64,000 nt of DNA from Nitrospira sp. (GCA_022842445.1 JALHPO010000003.1:124001-188000); one strand, 5' to 3'; positions 44,023 through 52,669 are shown, numbered from the stretch's first letter. Notes: generated from the letters alone by a model not told the origin. A program made the numbers and translations.

Positions 44023-44385
44023 CTACAGCTTGCGCTCAACCAGCGCACGCAGCTCTTCCATACGCTTGCGGTTGACGCCCAAGTCTCCGTAGCCGGTGCG
44101 GGAGGCAGAACGAAACTGGATGATGTGCGCGTCGTCGTCGAAGAGAAACTCGACATCGTCCACAAATCGAAGCAAGAGGCTGGTGAATTCGTAATGCAGG
44201 TAGGACTCGTCTTCTTCGACGAGCTTGACCCGGGGCAATGTTGCAATCATTGCCTTCAACGCCTCCTTCGCTTCTGCGCGAGGCTTCTTATAGCGCAACG
44301 GCGCGATTGCATGTCCCTCATCCGTGGCCTGGGTGGACACGCAATTGGGGCTGGAGGGGCAGGGGGGAAGAGTCCGTAGGCTCAT
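44023..44385 (-). CDS. DUF1499 family protein
   Basis: A 120-residue protein of the DUF1499 family: the start has LPPCPSSPNCVSTQA, with the conserved CPxSPNCVS signature. The middle is IATLPRVKLVEEDESYLHYEFTS and the end is VEFLFDDDAHIIQFRSASR, GYGDLGVNRKRMEELRALV. Function of the family is unknown; some members are lipid- or envelope-linked. It lies in a minus-strand group with FKBP and DUF2914 genes. Confidence 0.85.
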   Translation of the reverse strand: MSLRTLPPCPSSPNCVSTQATDEGHAIAPLRYKKPRAEAKEALKAMIATLPRVKLVEEDESYLHYEFTSLLLRFVDDVEFLFDDDAHIIQFRSASRTGYGDLGVNRKRMEELRALVERKL

Positions 44386-44397
44386 TAAGCCGGAACT

Positions 44398-44793
44398 TTA
44401 CGCTTTTTCTATTGTCGCCCGCAACCAGATCTCCACCACCAGCACCGCACCGGATGGAATCAGACCCGGGATGCCTGTCTCCCGATAGGCCAGATGCGGG
44501 CTGATACGCACTTTTCGATAGCCTCCGGCTTTCATCCCCATCAAGGCATGCTCTACGCCGGCGATCGTTTGCCGGCTGCCAAGAACTGTCTTGCGATCCA
44601 CGAAGCGCTCTCCTTCTACAACTCGAATCATGTCCTGGGGAAGCTGATCGGCCTGTTTCGCGTTCAGCATCACCTCGTCACCCTTGTTCAAGAAGATTCG
44701 ACAGTTGTAGATGACCCGGTCACCTTTTTGGGCCGGTTGCCCTTCTCCTTCTCGCTCATCAAGAATCTTGAGTCCGCTCAGGCGCTTCATCAT
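44398..44793 (-). CDS. FKBP-type peptidyl-prolyl cis-trans isomerase
   Basis: 131 residues with a single FKBP domain: GDRVIYNCRIFLNKGDEVM at the start, VLGSRQTIAGVEHALMGMKAGGYRKVRISPHLAY in the middle, and GIPGLIPSGAVLVVEIWL at the end, which are the usual FKBP strands and active-site turn. No signal peptide is seen, so it is probably cytoplasmic. The ATG at 44791-44793 was chosen; a TTG overlapping the upstream stop codon is an alternative. It follows the DUF2914 gene directly. Confidence 0.88.
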   Translation of the reverse strand: MMKRLSGLKILDEREGEGQPAQKGDRVIYNCRIFLNKGDEVMLNAKQADQLPQDMIRVVEGERFVDRKTVLGSRQTIAGVEHALMGMKAGGYRKVRISPHLAYRETGIPGLIPSGAVLVVEIWLRATIEKA

Positions 44794-44798
44794 GCCGG

Positions 44799-45908
44799 TC
44801 AATACGTCACCGTCGTCAGTACCGGTCGCGCTCCGTCCAGCTTTTCAACCTCCACTGAAACGCGCCCGATGATACGGCCATCGTCGGTTTCAACATCCAC
44901 CCGCCAGTCGCCCGGACTGAGTCGCTGCTTGAAGGTATAGGCGCGATAGCCGCCTTCACGCCCCCCTGAAATTTTGATCGGAATCTTGTCCGCATGGGCA
45001 AACGGCCGGCTGCTGTTGGCTCGAAAATACCAGTGATGGTAGACGGTCGTATCCAGATCGACAGGCGCAAAGACGGCGGTGAAACAATAGATCGGTTCGT
45101 CGGCGGGAAAGGTGCTGTTCGACCGTTTCCAGACCTGGTACCACTTCTTATCGAACGAGAGTTCGAACCGGTCGCCCGTCCTTTTCACCTCGTGGTAAAT
45201 CCCGCCGTACTTGAGCGACAGCGGCACGGGCGGAATCCAGTTGAGGAAATAAAACCCGATCAGCAGGCCGATGACCGCAAAGGCGGGAGCGGTGACCCCG
45301 ATCGCTTCACGCTGAGACCGCCCCGGATTGTCCCGATAGATCAGGTGAACCACGCGAAGAGTCACGCCTGCGCTCAGTCCCGCCCCTGCTAAGAATACGA
45401 AGGCATTCATGTACCCCGTTATGACCGGCAGAAAAAACGTGAAGAACGCGAAACAGACCACGGCATACAGGCTGACAAGGAGACGGAGGCTGGAGAGCCG
45501 GCTACGCAGAAACTCATTGACCATCAGCAGTACGATCAACAATCCAAAAAAGATGGCCGTGCCGGTGAACGTAGCGCTGCGCGAATAGAAAATGGCATAG
45601 GCGCTGAACAGACTCCCCAGTAAAAACTGTATCGCCATTGGATAGTAGGGCTTCACACGCAAAGCCCCGCGCGTTAGAGGGGCCGCCGTGGCAGCCCGCT
45701 CCCGATCGGGGGACAGCTCGACATCCAGCCGCCCGGTCAACACAATCAGCACGCCCAAGAGAAGCAGATAGACCAGGAGAATGAGATTGTCTTGCAGTCG
45801 ATCGATCCGGGTCAGGGTGAGAATGTCGTACGTCACGCCGGAGAGAAAACAGAAGAGGGGCACAACGGGCTTCGCAAGCAGGGCTTTGGCTGTCCCCATC
45901 GGACTCAT
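44799..45908 (-). CDS. DUF2914 membrane protein
   Basis: A 369-residue protein with about eight to nine membrane helices over the first ~240 residues (for example VPLFCFLSGVTYDILTL, LILLVYLLLLGVLIVL). It then has a soluble C-terminal DUF2914 domain with IYCFTAVFAPVDLDTTVYHHW, AYTFKQRLSPGDWRVDVET and GRIIGRVSVEVE. The domain is a beta-sandwich-like module of unknown role found after membrane segments in many bacteria. It runs into the FKBP gene downstream. Confidence 0.85.
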   Translation of the reverse strand: MSPMGTAKALLAKPVVPLFCFLSGVTYDILTLTRIDRLQDNLILLVYLLLLGVLIVLTGRLDVELSPDRERAATAAPLTRGALRVKPYYPMAIQFLLGSLFSAYAIFYSRSATFTGTAIFFGLLIVLLMVNEFLRSRLSSLRLLVSLYAVVCFAFFTFFLPVITGYMNAFVFLAGAGLSAGVTLRVVHLIYRDNPGRSQREAIGVTAPAFAVIGLLIGFYFLNWIPPVPLSLKYGGIYHEVKRTGDRFELSFDKKWYQVWKRSNSTFPADEPIYCFTAVFAPVDLDTTVYHHWYFRANSSRPFAHADKIPIKISGGREGGYRAYTFKQRLSPGDWRVDVETDDGRIIGRVSVEVEKLDGARPVLTTVTY

Positions 45909-45993
45909 AGCCCCACTGTGCGCAATGCCCTTCGATTGTTCAATAGAAATACTGAATCGTGCCGTAGGCCACGCTATGTTGGGGATGGATTCT

Positions 45994-46116
45994 CAGGATG
46001 CTCAAAAAAGCCGCCCAACGCGGCCGCAGACGAGAAAAATACCGGAGGCGTACCCTCTGTACGTTGAGGGTTTTTTCGAGGCGAGAACAAAGTTGGAGGC
46101 CTTTTTCAGCATCCTG
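45994..46116. repeat. Dispersed palindromic repeat, copy 1
   Basis: About 122 bases bounded by CAGGATGCTC on the left and TCAGCATCCTG on the right, which are inverted copies of each other; A-rich and T-rich runs follow inside the ends. Inner shared parts with copy 2 are GCCGTCC/GCCGCCC, GAGGCCGCAG-like, GTACGTTGAG and GCGAGAACAAAG. The right end touches the stop codon of the minus-strand gene starting at 47178. Confidence 0.75.
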
Positions 46117-47178
46117 TCACACAAACGCGGGCAGCGGCGCATAGGCGACCGGATGGCCGATCAACTGTTCCAACCAGCCCGCCATCACCTCCTCATTGAG
46201 CGGAGCCCGATTCAAGCGCACTTCAATCTGGAACCCTCCGCCGCCTCCGACGATGCCGATGATGGCCGAGGCCTCCTCGCCTTCCGGCAGCAGATCCCGG
46301 GTTTGAAATTCACAGAGCGTGGCATAGAGCCGGCCATCCGGCCGAATCGCGTCCAGGATATCGGGCAACTCGTCGAGCGGGCAATGGACCGAACAGCGAT
46401 AGACGACACGGGCGGCGGGCTCGATGGCCTGAAACTCCGCCAACGCGGCCTCCGAAAACCCGGTCAGATACGCACGAACCCCGGCCGGTTCCGGAGCATA
46501 CGTCGCAGCAAGCTTACTGGCCGGCACCAGAAACTCATATGCGTCCGTCGTGTTGTATTCAAACTGGCAGGGACCGAACGCGTCCGGCCATGAGCAGAAA
46601 AAAGGAATGCCGGAGTCATGCGGCCTGATCACCACGGCGTCCTTTTCGATCGCGGTCTCGACCGGCAATTCCAGCACTGCAATCGCATCGAGGAACGCCG
46701 CGCGCCGTTCATCCAGCCATTGCGCCCGCTGCCCATCCCCCCGCGTTTCCCCCGGCGTGATGACCGTAGCGGTCTGAAGCCGGATACGAATGAAAGAATG
46801 CGCATGCCTGAATCCGATCCAGAACATGCCCTTCGGTTCATGCAGCGTGAGGCGTTCCCGAATGCGCCAGGGATGGCTGATTGAACAGTAGGTGCCGACG
46901 TCCTGATGCCGGAGATAACTCGTGTGATAAGCTCCGGAGAGCAGAAAGAAATCGCCGCGCCACTGTTCCCGCACATGGATGAGCGTCACGTCTTCTGTCG
47001 CCCACGGATCGAGCTGATCGAAGTCATCGACGGACTTGACCGTCCACTCTTCGACATAACAAATGACGTCATTGGCCGGTGCGGCCGGCTTCAAACCAAG
47101 CCCCCGCATCCGATCGCCCACAGCCAGAGCCTGGCTGAACGTCAGCGAACCCGTCGTTTCCCACCGCCGTTCGAGCAC
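46117..47178 (-). CDS. Protein of unknown function
   Basis: Not recognised. The 353 residues are soluble, without signal peptide or membrane helix. Notable stretches are WATEDVTLIHVREQWRGDFF, RLTLHEPKGMFWIGFRHAHS, PHDSGIPFFCSWPDAFGPCQ, VVYRCSVHCPLDELPDIL and a glycine run IGIVGGGGGFQIEVRLN. The start is a GTG at 47176-47178 preceded by AAGGGA; a TTG six codons earlier is possible. The stop codon abuts the palindromic repeat at 45994-46116. A lineage-specific role is likely but cannot be named. Confidence 0.7.
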   Translation of the reverse strand: MLERRWETTGSLTFSQALAVGDRMRGLGLKPAAPANDVICYVEEWTVKSVDDFDQLDPWATEDVTLIHVREQWRGDFFLLSGAYHTSYLRHQDVGTYCSISHPWRIRERLTLHEPKGMFWIGFRHAHSFIRIRLQTATVITPGETRGDGQRAQWLDERRAAFLDAIAVLELPVETAIEKDAVVIRPHDSGIPFFCSWPDAFGPCQFEYNTTDAYEFLVPASKLAATYAPEPAGVRAYLTGFSEAALAEFQAIEPAARVVYRCSVHCPLDELPDILDAIRPDGRLYATLCEFQTRDLLPEGEEASAIIGIVGGGGGFQIEVRLNRAPLNEEVMAGWLEQLIGHPVAYAPLPAFV

Positions 47179-47296
47179 TGTGGCACATCCCTTCAAAGCG
47201 AGCCACAGCGAGGGAACTGCAGAGACGGAGGAAGAAGACCCCGCCCGGCTGCCCCCTGGAGCGTCTCAGCCGCAGCCTGCTCAACCGTCCGCTTCG

Positions 47297-47944
47297 TTAC
47301 CGTACCGGCCGCACAGCCTTCTGCACGACCATCGTATCAGCGATCAACCGTTCGATCCCGTCATCCAATGTCGCCGCCAGCAACTCCTGCACATCCTGTT
47401 CGCCGAACCAGAATACCGTCCGGCTCCGGGCGCCCTCGATGCTGCGCGTGGTCGTACTCTTGTCTTCCGCATTCTTCGCCTGAACCGTGAGCCGGCTCTT
47501 GGCGTCAATCACGGTCGAAAACGCGCGGCTCTTCGCACCGGCCGAAAATTCCTGCACCTGGCCGCTGATCACGATATCGGCGTCGGTCGCCGATCCAGCC
47601 TGCCCCACACGGACATTCCACGCACGGTTTCCCCAGCCACGCGTTTTCAGCCGATTGACCAGTGCCTGGCTGATCATCTCGGCGGGCCGCCCCCCGACGA
47701 CATCGAAATGCGTCACGCCGCCCCATAAGTGGGTGCGTGTCCCGATACGAGCTTTATCCGCGCGCCGGTCTTCAAACGGCTCAATCACGATCGTCACCGG
47801 CTCCATATCGGCAGCCTGTGCCGCCGGCTGCTTCGTTTGAAAATCGAGATACCGGAGTTCGCTCTTCCCCGCGCAACCGCTCGAGGCCGAGACCACGAGC
47901 GCCGCTCCACACACCAGTGCCGTGCGCATGATCATTCGTTTCAC
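47297..47944 (-). CDS. Putative lipoprotein of unknown function
   Basis: 215 residues from a GTG at 47942-47944 preceded by GGAGGAACCT. The N-terminus is a signal with the lipobox SASSGC (Cys24). The mature part has VTIVIEPFEDRRADKARIGTRT, GRPAEMISQALVNRLKTRGW, ADIVISGQVQEFSAGAKS and DGIERLIADTMV. This layout resembles the YajG/LptE-like and DUF-type periplasmic lipoproteins with a GNA1162/CsgG-like beta fold. It is anchored to the inner or outer membrane. Confidence 0.72.
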   Translation of the reverse strand: MKRMIMRTALVCGAALVVSASSGCAGKSELRYLDFQTKQPAAQAADMEPVTIVIEPFEDRRADKARIGTRTHLWGGVTHFDVVGGRPAEMISQALVNRLKTRGWGNRAWNVRVGQAGSATDADIVISGQVQEFSAGAKSRAFSTVIDAKSRLTVQAKNAEDKSTTTRSIEGARSRTVFWFGEQDVQELLAATLDDGIERLIADTMVVQKAVRPVR

Positions 47945-48034
47945 AGGTTCCTCCTTGCGTAAAACCGTTGCAGAGTGATGGTGGCTCAGTCTACCCAAGT
48001 TACGGGTCGGAGACAATCAGGCCGTGAAGAAAGT

Positions 48035-48643
48035 TTAGGCTGTGATGATGGGAAGCATGGCCCGAAACGTTTCACAGCTCAATTGCGGCAGCTGTCCGGC
48101 TTGAATACGAGGATCGCTCAACGGCACACACCGGATGATCTTCATGAACGATCGCTCCGCCAGCACAGCGGCAAGCCTGGCTTTGCGATCGTGTGTGATG
48201 GGCAACGTATAGCCCTCGCCGTGTTTCCACTCCCACAGTGTCGGCGCCAGGGAGAACTCCAGATCGTGCCCCGCCAGCTGGTGGAAACGGTCGACGAAGC
48301 GTTTCTTGTATTGCTTGAGGTCCGCCCCTTCGAGCAAGAGCGCGAACGCGGCATGATGGCCCCACCAAAACAAGATGCGAAAGGTAAATGTGTTCCGGCC
48401 CTCGAAGTGCTTGGGACAATCCAGGTATTGATAGGGAAAGTCCTCGAGATGCTCGCCCTTCACCAACTGATGGGCCTTCGGATTGAAACCCGGCGGCGTA
48501 ATCAGCGACACCCCGGCAAGTTCCGCAGTCAACGCGCGATGCGCCGCCTCCAGTTGCGCCCGTACCTTGGCCGTAATCACCGCCTTCTTGTGAAAGAAGC
48601 GGGCATCGGCAACCAGACCGATTTCATCCGAGGTAAATAGCAT
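48035..48643 (-). CDS. Protein of unknown function
   Basis: Not recognised. 202 residues from the ATG at 48641-48643; a TTG ten codons upstream is an alternative. The protein is soluble with ARFFHKKAVITAKVRAQLEAA, PPGFNPKAHQLVKGEHLEDF, PYQYLDCPKHF and RILFWWGHHAAFALLLEG. Pro, Trp and His are frequent. It lies in a run of small minus-strand genes without known relatives in the window. Confidence 0.65.
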   Translation of the reverse strand: MLFTSDEIGLVADARFFHKKAVITAKVRAQLEAAHRALTAELAGVSLITPPGFNPKAHQLVKGEHLEDFPYQYLDCPKHFEGRNTFTFRILFWWGHHAAFALLLEGADLKQYKKRFVDRFHQLAGHDLEFSLAPTLWEWKHGEGYTLPITHDRKARLAAVLAERSFMKIIRCVPLSDPRIQAGQLPQLSCETFRAMLPIITA

Positions 48644-48757
48644 AGACTGGAGCACAGTGACATGAGCTGACAAGCATCACGCTGACAGCATCATTTGAGA
48701 CGCGGCATCCTTCGACTTGTCAGCTTGCCCTCCTACTTACCTGTTAGCTTCTTGCAT

Positions 48758-49129
48758 TCACCGCTGATGCGTCTCGAACGCCGACACCTGCACCGTATAG
48801 TGCCGACGGCAGTCGGCGCAACGCAGCAGCACCAAGTCCTGAAACACGTCCATCTCACGCAACGTAATAGCCGAGCGATGGGTCATAATGCAGGCGCTCA
48901 GCAACTCTTCGCCTGTGACTTCTTGGCCGATCTGCCCGGCTGCAACGAGCTCTGACGCCGTAGAGTCCTTCGGAGTCACGAGACCCACCGTCAGATAATG
49001 GCCGGACTTGCAGGAACTGCACGACAACACAAGCCGACGATCATCCCCCATCCGTTTGACCGCCACACAGAGGGGATGGACCGACCAGCACTGCTGAAGA
49101 AAGGCTCCGCTACGGACAATCTGTGTCAT
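48758..49129 (-). CDS. Small Cys-rich (zinc-ribbon-like) protein
   Basis: 123 residues from the ATG at 49127-49129, which follows GGGAGCGGTG. Two Cys pairs are seen: CSSC in VLSCSSCKSGHYLTVGL and CADC in LLRCADCRRHYTVQV. They could bind one or two zinc ions. Single Cys residues also occur around QQCWSVHPLCVAV and SACIMTHRS. No family was recognised. The gene is convergent with none and lies 71 bases before palindromic repeat copy 2. Confidence 0.62.
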   Translation of the reverse strand: MTQIVRSGAFLQQCWSVHPLCVAVKRMGDDRRLVLSCSSCKSGHYLTVGLVTPKDSTASELVAAGQIGQEVTGEELLSACIMTHRSAITLREMDVFQDLVLLRCADCRRHYTVQVSAFETHQR

Positions 49130-49199
49130 CACCGCTCCCTATGGCTGACGACCGCACCACGTCACATGGCCTTATCCTGATCGCAGGCTAACAGGCCCT

Positions 49200-49323
49200 C
49201 AGGATGCTCAAAATGGCCGTCCAGCGAGGCCGCAGCGAGCGAAGAGGCGAGTCGTACTCTGTGCCGTACGTTGAGCCTCTGAGCGACGCGAGAACAAAGC
49301 TGGCGGACTTTTTCAGCATCCTG
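49200..49323. repeat. Dispersed palindromic repeat, copy 2
   Basis: About 124 bases bounded by CAGGATGCTC and TCAGCATCCTG with the same internal order as copy 1, including GTACGTTGAG and GCGAGAACAAAG. Its right end touches the stop codon (49324-49326) of a minus-strand gene, exactly as copy 1 does. It might serve as a bidirectional transcription end or be a MITE-like element. Confidence 0.75.
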
Positions 49324-49659
49324 CTAGAACTTCCACAGCGCGAGCATGAGGACCCAGCCGGTCACATACGGGATGAGACAGGAGCGGAGGATCGCAATCT
49401 TCGCCCGGTGCGATGACCCATGCTGCGCGAGTTGTTCTTTGTAGACGAATTCATAGGAGAGCACGAGCACCGTCAGCGTCAGCACAAACACCCGGCTCGT
49501 CAACGGCCATGAATACTGGCCGCTGATGACGAAGTTCGCCGTGAAAAATCCGCTGCACAACAAGACCAGCGGAGCCAGCACCAATCGGACGGTTTCTGCG
49601 AACACCACCGGCCGGCCTGAACGCACCGACAATGGACCCGATTGTGAGCCAGGATTCAT
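49324..49659 (-). CDS. Small membrane protein of unknown function
   Basis: 111 residues with three likely membrane helices (LVLAPLVLLCSGFFTANFVI, VFVLTLTVLVLSYEFVY and LIPYVTGWVLMLALW) after a short polar start. No family recognised. Its start overlaps the end of the next gene by four bases (ATGA), so the two are translated together. The stop codon lies at the edge of palindromic repeat copy 2. Confidence 0.65.
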   Translation of the reverse strand: MNPGSQSGPLSVRSGRPVVFAETVRLVLAPLVLLCSGFFTANFVISGQYSWPLTSRVFVLTLTVLVLSYEFVYKEQLAQHGSSHRAKIAILRSCLIPYVTGWVLMLALWKF

Positions 49660-49949
49660 GACCCGACAGCCGTCGGCATCTCAGTCTTACCGGTCGGAGA
49701 AGGAGGAGCGGTCCCGTCCTGCGCCGCCCGGCAGGCTTTGCACACACGCGGACGCGCTTTAAGAAACGAAACTTTTCCGCTGGCCAGGCACCCGTAATGG
49801 ACAAACTCATCGCACACCGTGCAGCGAGACCACCCGCCACGGAGCATTGTCGTGTCCCGGTAGAGACCGTCTTTACAGACTGCGCACTGCCGCCCCTCGA
49901 CCGGGAGCAACATCGGCATCCACTCGCCGCCGCCTTTTCGAATACTCAT
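49656..49949 (-). CDS. Small zinc-finger-like protein
   Basis: 97 residues from the ATG at 49947-49949. Three Cys pairs are present: CAVC, CTVC with a nearby FVHYGC, and CKAC. The pattern C-x2-C ... C-x2-C ... H-x2-C ... C-x2-C resembles a double zinc-binding module such as a PHD/RING-like knuckle, but the spacing fits no family with certainty. The open frame extends about 77 codons upstream into a repeat-rich region; the ATG used here is the first after that region. Confidence 0.62.
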   Translation of the reverse strand: MSIRKGGGEWMPMLLPVEGRQCAVCKDGLYRDTTMLRGGWSRCTVCDEFVHYGCLASGKVSFLKARPRVCKACRAAQDGTAPPSPTGKTEMPTAVGS

Positions 49950-50160
49950 AGAGTTGGAGTATAGCGGGACGCTCAGCAGTAACACAAGCGAGTATATACG
50001 CGAGGAGAGGAGACCATCAGCCCCCTTTCCCTCTGCCAATCGCCAACCATCGCTCTCTACCACTTCCTCCATATTTAAATAGGACGGCGCCCGCGCTTGC
50101 CTCCCACCGCGCCCATTGAGCGAGCACCGACCGCGATTGCTCTCTGCCTCCTCTTCTTTC

Positions 50161-50270
50161 TTTCTGGAGAGGGGGATCATGGTCTCTTATTGCGCGCATG
50201 CACCGAGCACCGCCCCTGATATGAACTTCGATCAGTCCCGTATGCGGGGTGCGCGAGACCTCTTTCCCTC
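50161..50270 (+). repeat. Hairpin element A (shares core with element B)
   Basis: Contains the core TTGCGCGCATGCACCGAGC followed by ACC and CCCCTGAT, which recurs in element B at 50521. GGTCTC on the left (50181-50186) pairs with GAGACC on the right (50255-50260), with weaker pairing of AGAGGG and CCCTCT outside it. Confidence 0.6.
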
Positions 50271-50492
50271 TGCCACCTCCAAGCGATTGGCAGAGGGCCA
50301 AGCGACTTCATCGGAAGAACGGGGACCCGCCGAGATTCGGCCGGGAAGGAAAGCGGAAACTGACTGGAGTCCGCGGAGGGAATTTCCGAAGGCTTCCGCC
50401 CGGCTGAATCCGGGAGGGCCGCTCTGAGAGATGAGGAGCACTGGCCTCTTCTCTTTATCTGTTTCTCCCTTCGCCGTTACTCTCCCTCTTTT

Positions 50493-50618
50493 CAGGAGTG
50501 GGGGCCTGGTGGTCTCCTCATTGCGCGCATGCACCGAGCACCACCCCTGATTTCGACATACGTTAGATCCCGCGTGCGCGGGGCGCGAGCACAGGAGACC
50601 ACCGGGCCCCCGCTCCTG
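50493..50618 (+). repeat. Hairpin element B upstream of ispA
   Basis: The 26-base arms at 50493-50518 and 50593-50618 are inverted copies with two differences. On the plus-strand RNA both differences become G-U pairs, so the stem would be fully paired; on the minus strand they would be mismatches. The loop holds the core shared with element A. The element ends 89 bases before the prenyl synthase ATG. Confidence 0.65.
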
Positions 50619-50707
50619 TCCCCTCCCCCGTTTGACTCATCCCCAAATCGTTTGTTACTCTCCGCGCTGGTTTGGCAATTTTCTCAATACGAACCGATTC
50701 ATATCTT

Positions 50708-51598
50708 ATGGACATCAAAGACTATCTCGAACAGAAACGTCTGGCTGTCGATCGATTTCTTGACGAAGTGACACCGCCGGCCGCCACGCCGCCGACGACA
50801 CTGCATGAGAGTATGCGCTACAGCCTCATGGCAGGCGGCAAGCGCGTACGACCGATTTTGACGATCGCGGCGGCGGAAGCGCTGGGCCAGACGCCGCCCG
50901 GCCTCATGGCTGTTGCCTGCTCGTTGGAGCTGATCCATACCTATTCGCTGATCCACGACGACCTGCCCTCAATGGATAACGACGACTTCCGCCGTGGAAA
51001 GCCGACCAACCACAAAGTGTATGGCGAAGCGATGGCCATCCTTGCCGGGGACGCGCTCCTGACGATGGCCTTCGACCTCATCAGCAGACCAGATCTCATG
51101 AAGGGCTGCGATCCGATTCGGCAGGTCCGGATCATTCAAGAGTTGGCCTTTGGCTCCGGCAACGTGGGCATGGTCGGCGGGCAGGTGTTCGACATCCAAG
51201 CCGAAAACAAAGACATCGACCTCCCCACCCTTCAGAACATCCATAAGCACAAGACCGGCATGCTGATTCGCGCCGCCGTCCGCATGGGCGCCATTGCCTC
51301 CGGAGCGAACGACCGCCAACTCGACGACATGACCGGCTATGCCGAAGACATCGGCCTGGCGTTTCAAATTGCCGACGATGTGCTGAACGTAACGGGCACG
51401 CGCGAGGAACTGGGCAAGAACCCGAACACCGACGCGGAGCGCGGCAAGAAAACCTACCCGACGTTCTATGGAACCGAAGGAGCCAGCAAGCTGGCGGACG
51501 ACTGTGTGACGCGCGCCATCGGCCGGTTGGATTCGTTCGGCCCCTCCGCCGATGCGTTGCGCGGAATCGCGCGATATATCACAAGCCGTAAGAACTAA
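50708..51598 (+). CDS. ispA: Polyprenyl (farnesyl/geranylgeranyl) diphosphate synthase
   Basis: A 296-residue trans-prenyltransferase that condenses IPP with allylic diphosphates. Motifs are GGKRVRPIL, the first Asp-rich motif LIHDDLPSMDNDDFRRGKPTNH, GDALLTMAFDL, and the second Asp-rich motif FQIADDVLNVTG followed by GKKTYP. The DDxxxxD form of the first motif and overall length fit the IspA type making C15 or C20 chains. The ATG at 50708 gives MDIKDYLEQKRLAVD; the frame is open 12 codons further. Hopanoid and carotenoid genes follow. Confidence 0.92.
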   Translation: MDIKDYLEQKRLAVDRFLDEVTPPAATPPTTLHESMRYSLMAGGKRVRPILTIAAAEALGQTPPGLMAVACSLELIHTYSLIHDDLPSMDNDDFRRGKPTNHKVYGEAMAILAGDALLTMAFDLISRPDLMKGCDPIRQVRIIQELAFGSGNVGMVGGQVFDIQAENKDIDLPTLQNIHKHKTGMLIRAAVRMGAIASGANDRQLDDMTGYAEDIGLAFQIADDVLNVTGTREELGKNPNTDAERGKKTYPTFYGTEGASKLADDCVTRAIGRLDSFGPSADALRGIARYITSRKN

Positions 51599-51685
51599 GA
51601 GCTGATAGCATATGGCTTATAGCACGAGTTTCGGATTCGGATTTTCTGCCACCAGCCATACGCCATACGCCATACGCTCCTCGCA

Positions 51686-52669
51686 ATGAAGGCCCTCGTC
51701 ACAGGCGCCACCGGATTCGTCGGAGCGGCGGTTGTCCGTGCGCTGATCAAAGCCGGCGTGGACGTGCGTGTGCTCTCTCGTCGCGACAGCGATGTCTCGA
51801 ATCTTCAGTCACTCACAGTCGACTACGCCTACGGCGATCTTCGGGACAACGTCTCTCTGCGCAACGCACTGACCGGCTGCCAACAGCTCTACCATGTGGC
51901 CGCGCATTACGCCCTCTGGGCCAAAGACCCTTCTATTTTTTATGATGTGAACGTCGCCGGCACAAAGAACCTCCTGGAAGCCGCGCGCGAGGTGGGGACC
52001 GAACGCATCGTCTACTGCAGCACGATCGGCGCGATCGGACTGCCTCCCGATGGAGGCCCGGGCACCGAAGACACGCCCGTCTCGCTGTCGCAGATGGCGG
52101 GGCATTACAAACGATCAAAGTATCTCGCCGAGCAGGAAGTCTTGCGGATGGCAAAAGAAGGGCTGCCGGTCGTGATCGTCAATCCCAGCGCGCCGGTCGG
52201 CGAGGGCGACGTGAAACCCACGCCGACGGGCCAGATGATCGTCGACTTCATGAAGGGCCGGATGCCTGCCTACATTGAAACCGGCATGAATATTGTGGAT
52301 GTCGATGACGTTGCAGCAGGCCATTTGCTGGCGATGCAGAAAGGCCGTATCGGCGAACGATACATCCTCGGTTGCAAGAATTTGTTGCTGCGCGAGGTGT
52401 TCGAGATCCTGAGCAAGCTGACCGGCATCAAGGCGCCTTCTATCAAGCTGCCCCGATCCGCGGTGCTGCCCCTCGCGTATGCCAACCACTGGCTCGCGAA
52501 CCTGACCGGGCGTCCACCGCGCATCCCGCTCGAAGGTGTCAAGATGGCCAAATACAAAATGCACTATGACTGCAGCAAGGCGATCCGCGAACTCGGCATT
52601 CCCCAAGCCCCGCCGGAGGTCGCGCTGGGAAAGGCCGTGCGTTGGTTCAAATCCCACGGCTACGCCTAG
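51686..52669 (+). CDS. hpnA: Hopanoid-associated sugar epimerase HpnA
   Basis: A 327-residue extended SDR enzyme. NAD(P) motif TGATGFVGAAVVRALIKAG, then LYHVAAHYALWAKDP typical of HpnA, the catalytic Ser/Tyr/Lys set CSTIGAIGLP and YKRSKYLAE, NPSAPVGEGDVKPTPTG, and INVDDVAxGH-like VDVDDVAAGHLLA. HpnA homologues occur in hopanoid clusters. It lies 86 bases downstream of the prenyl synthase; the gap repeats CCATACG three times. Confidence 0.92.
   Translation: MKALVTGATGFVGAAVVRALIKAGVDVRVLSRRDSDVSNLQSLTVDYAYGDLRDNVSLRNALTGCQQLYHVAAHYALWAKDPSIFYDVNVAGTKNLLEAAREVGTERIVYCSTIGAIGLPPDGGPGTEDTPVSLSQMAGHYKRSKYLAEQEVLRMAKEGLPVVIVNPSAPVGEGDVKPTPTGQMIVDFMKGRMPAYIETGMNIVDVDDVAAGHLLAMQKGRIGERYILGCKNLLLREVFEILSKLTGIKAPSIKLPRSAVLPLAYANHWLANLTGRPPRIPLEGVKMAKYKMHYDCSKAIRELGIPQAPPEVALGKAVRWFKSHGYA

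Larger units (their letters stand above)
49950..50707. other. Hairpin-rich intergenic region
   Basis: About 760 bases without a convincing gene. It contains two long hairpin elements (listed separately at 50161 and 50493), a truncated third relative near 50000-50040, and a 15-base inverted match between CCCTCTGCCAATCGC (50029-50043) and GCGATTGGCAGAGGG (50283-50297). Open frames across it show no family resemblance and biased composition, and were not accepted. Confidence 0.6.

Noticed and set aside
49950..50180. N-terminal extension of the small zinc-finger-like gene
   Set aside because: The extra 77 codons run into repeat sequence and lack a ribosome binding site at their start.
50116..50534. 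Open frames across the hairpin-rich intergenic region
   Set aside because: Translations are Arg/Ser/Pro-rich, exist on both strands because of the inverted repeats, and match nothing recognisable.
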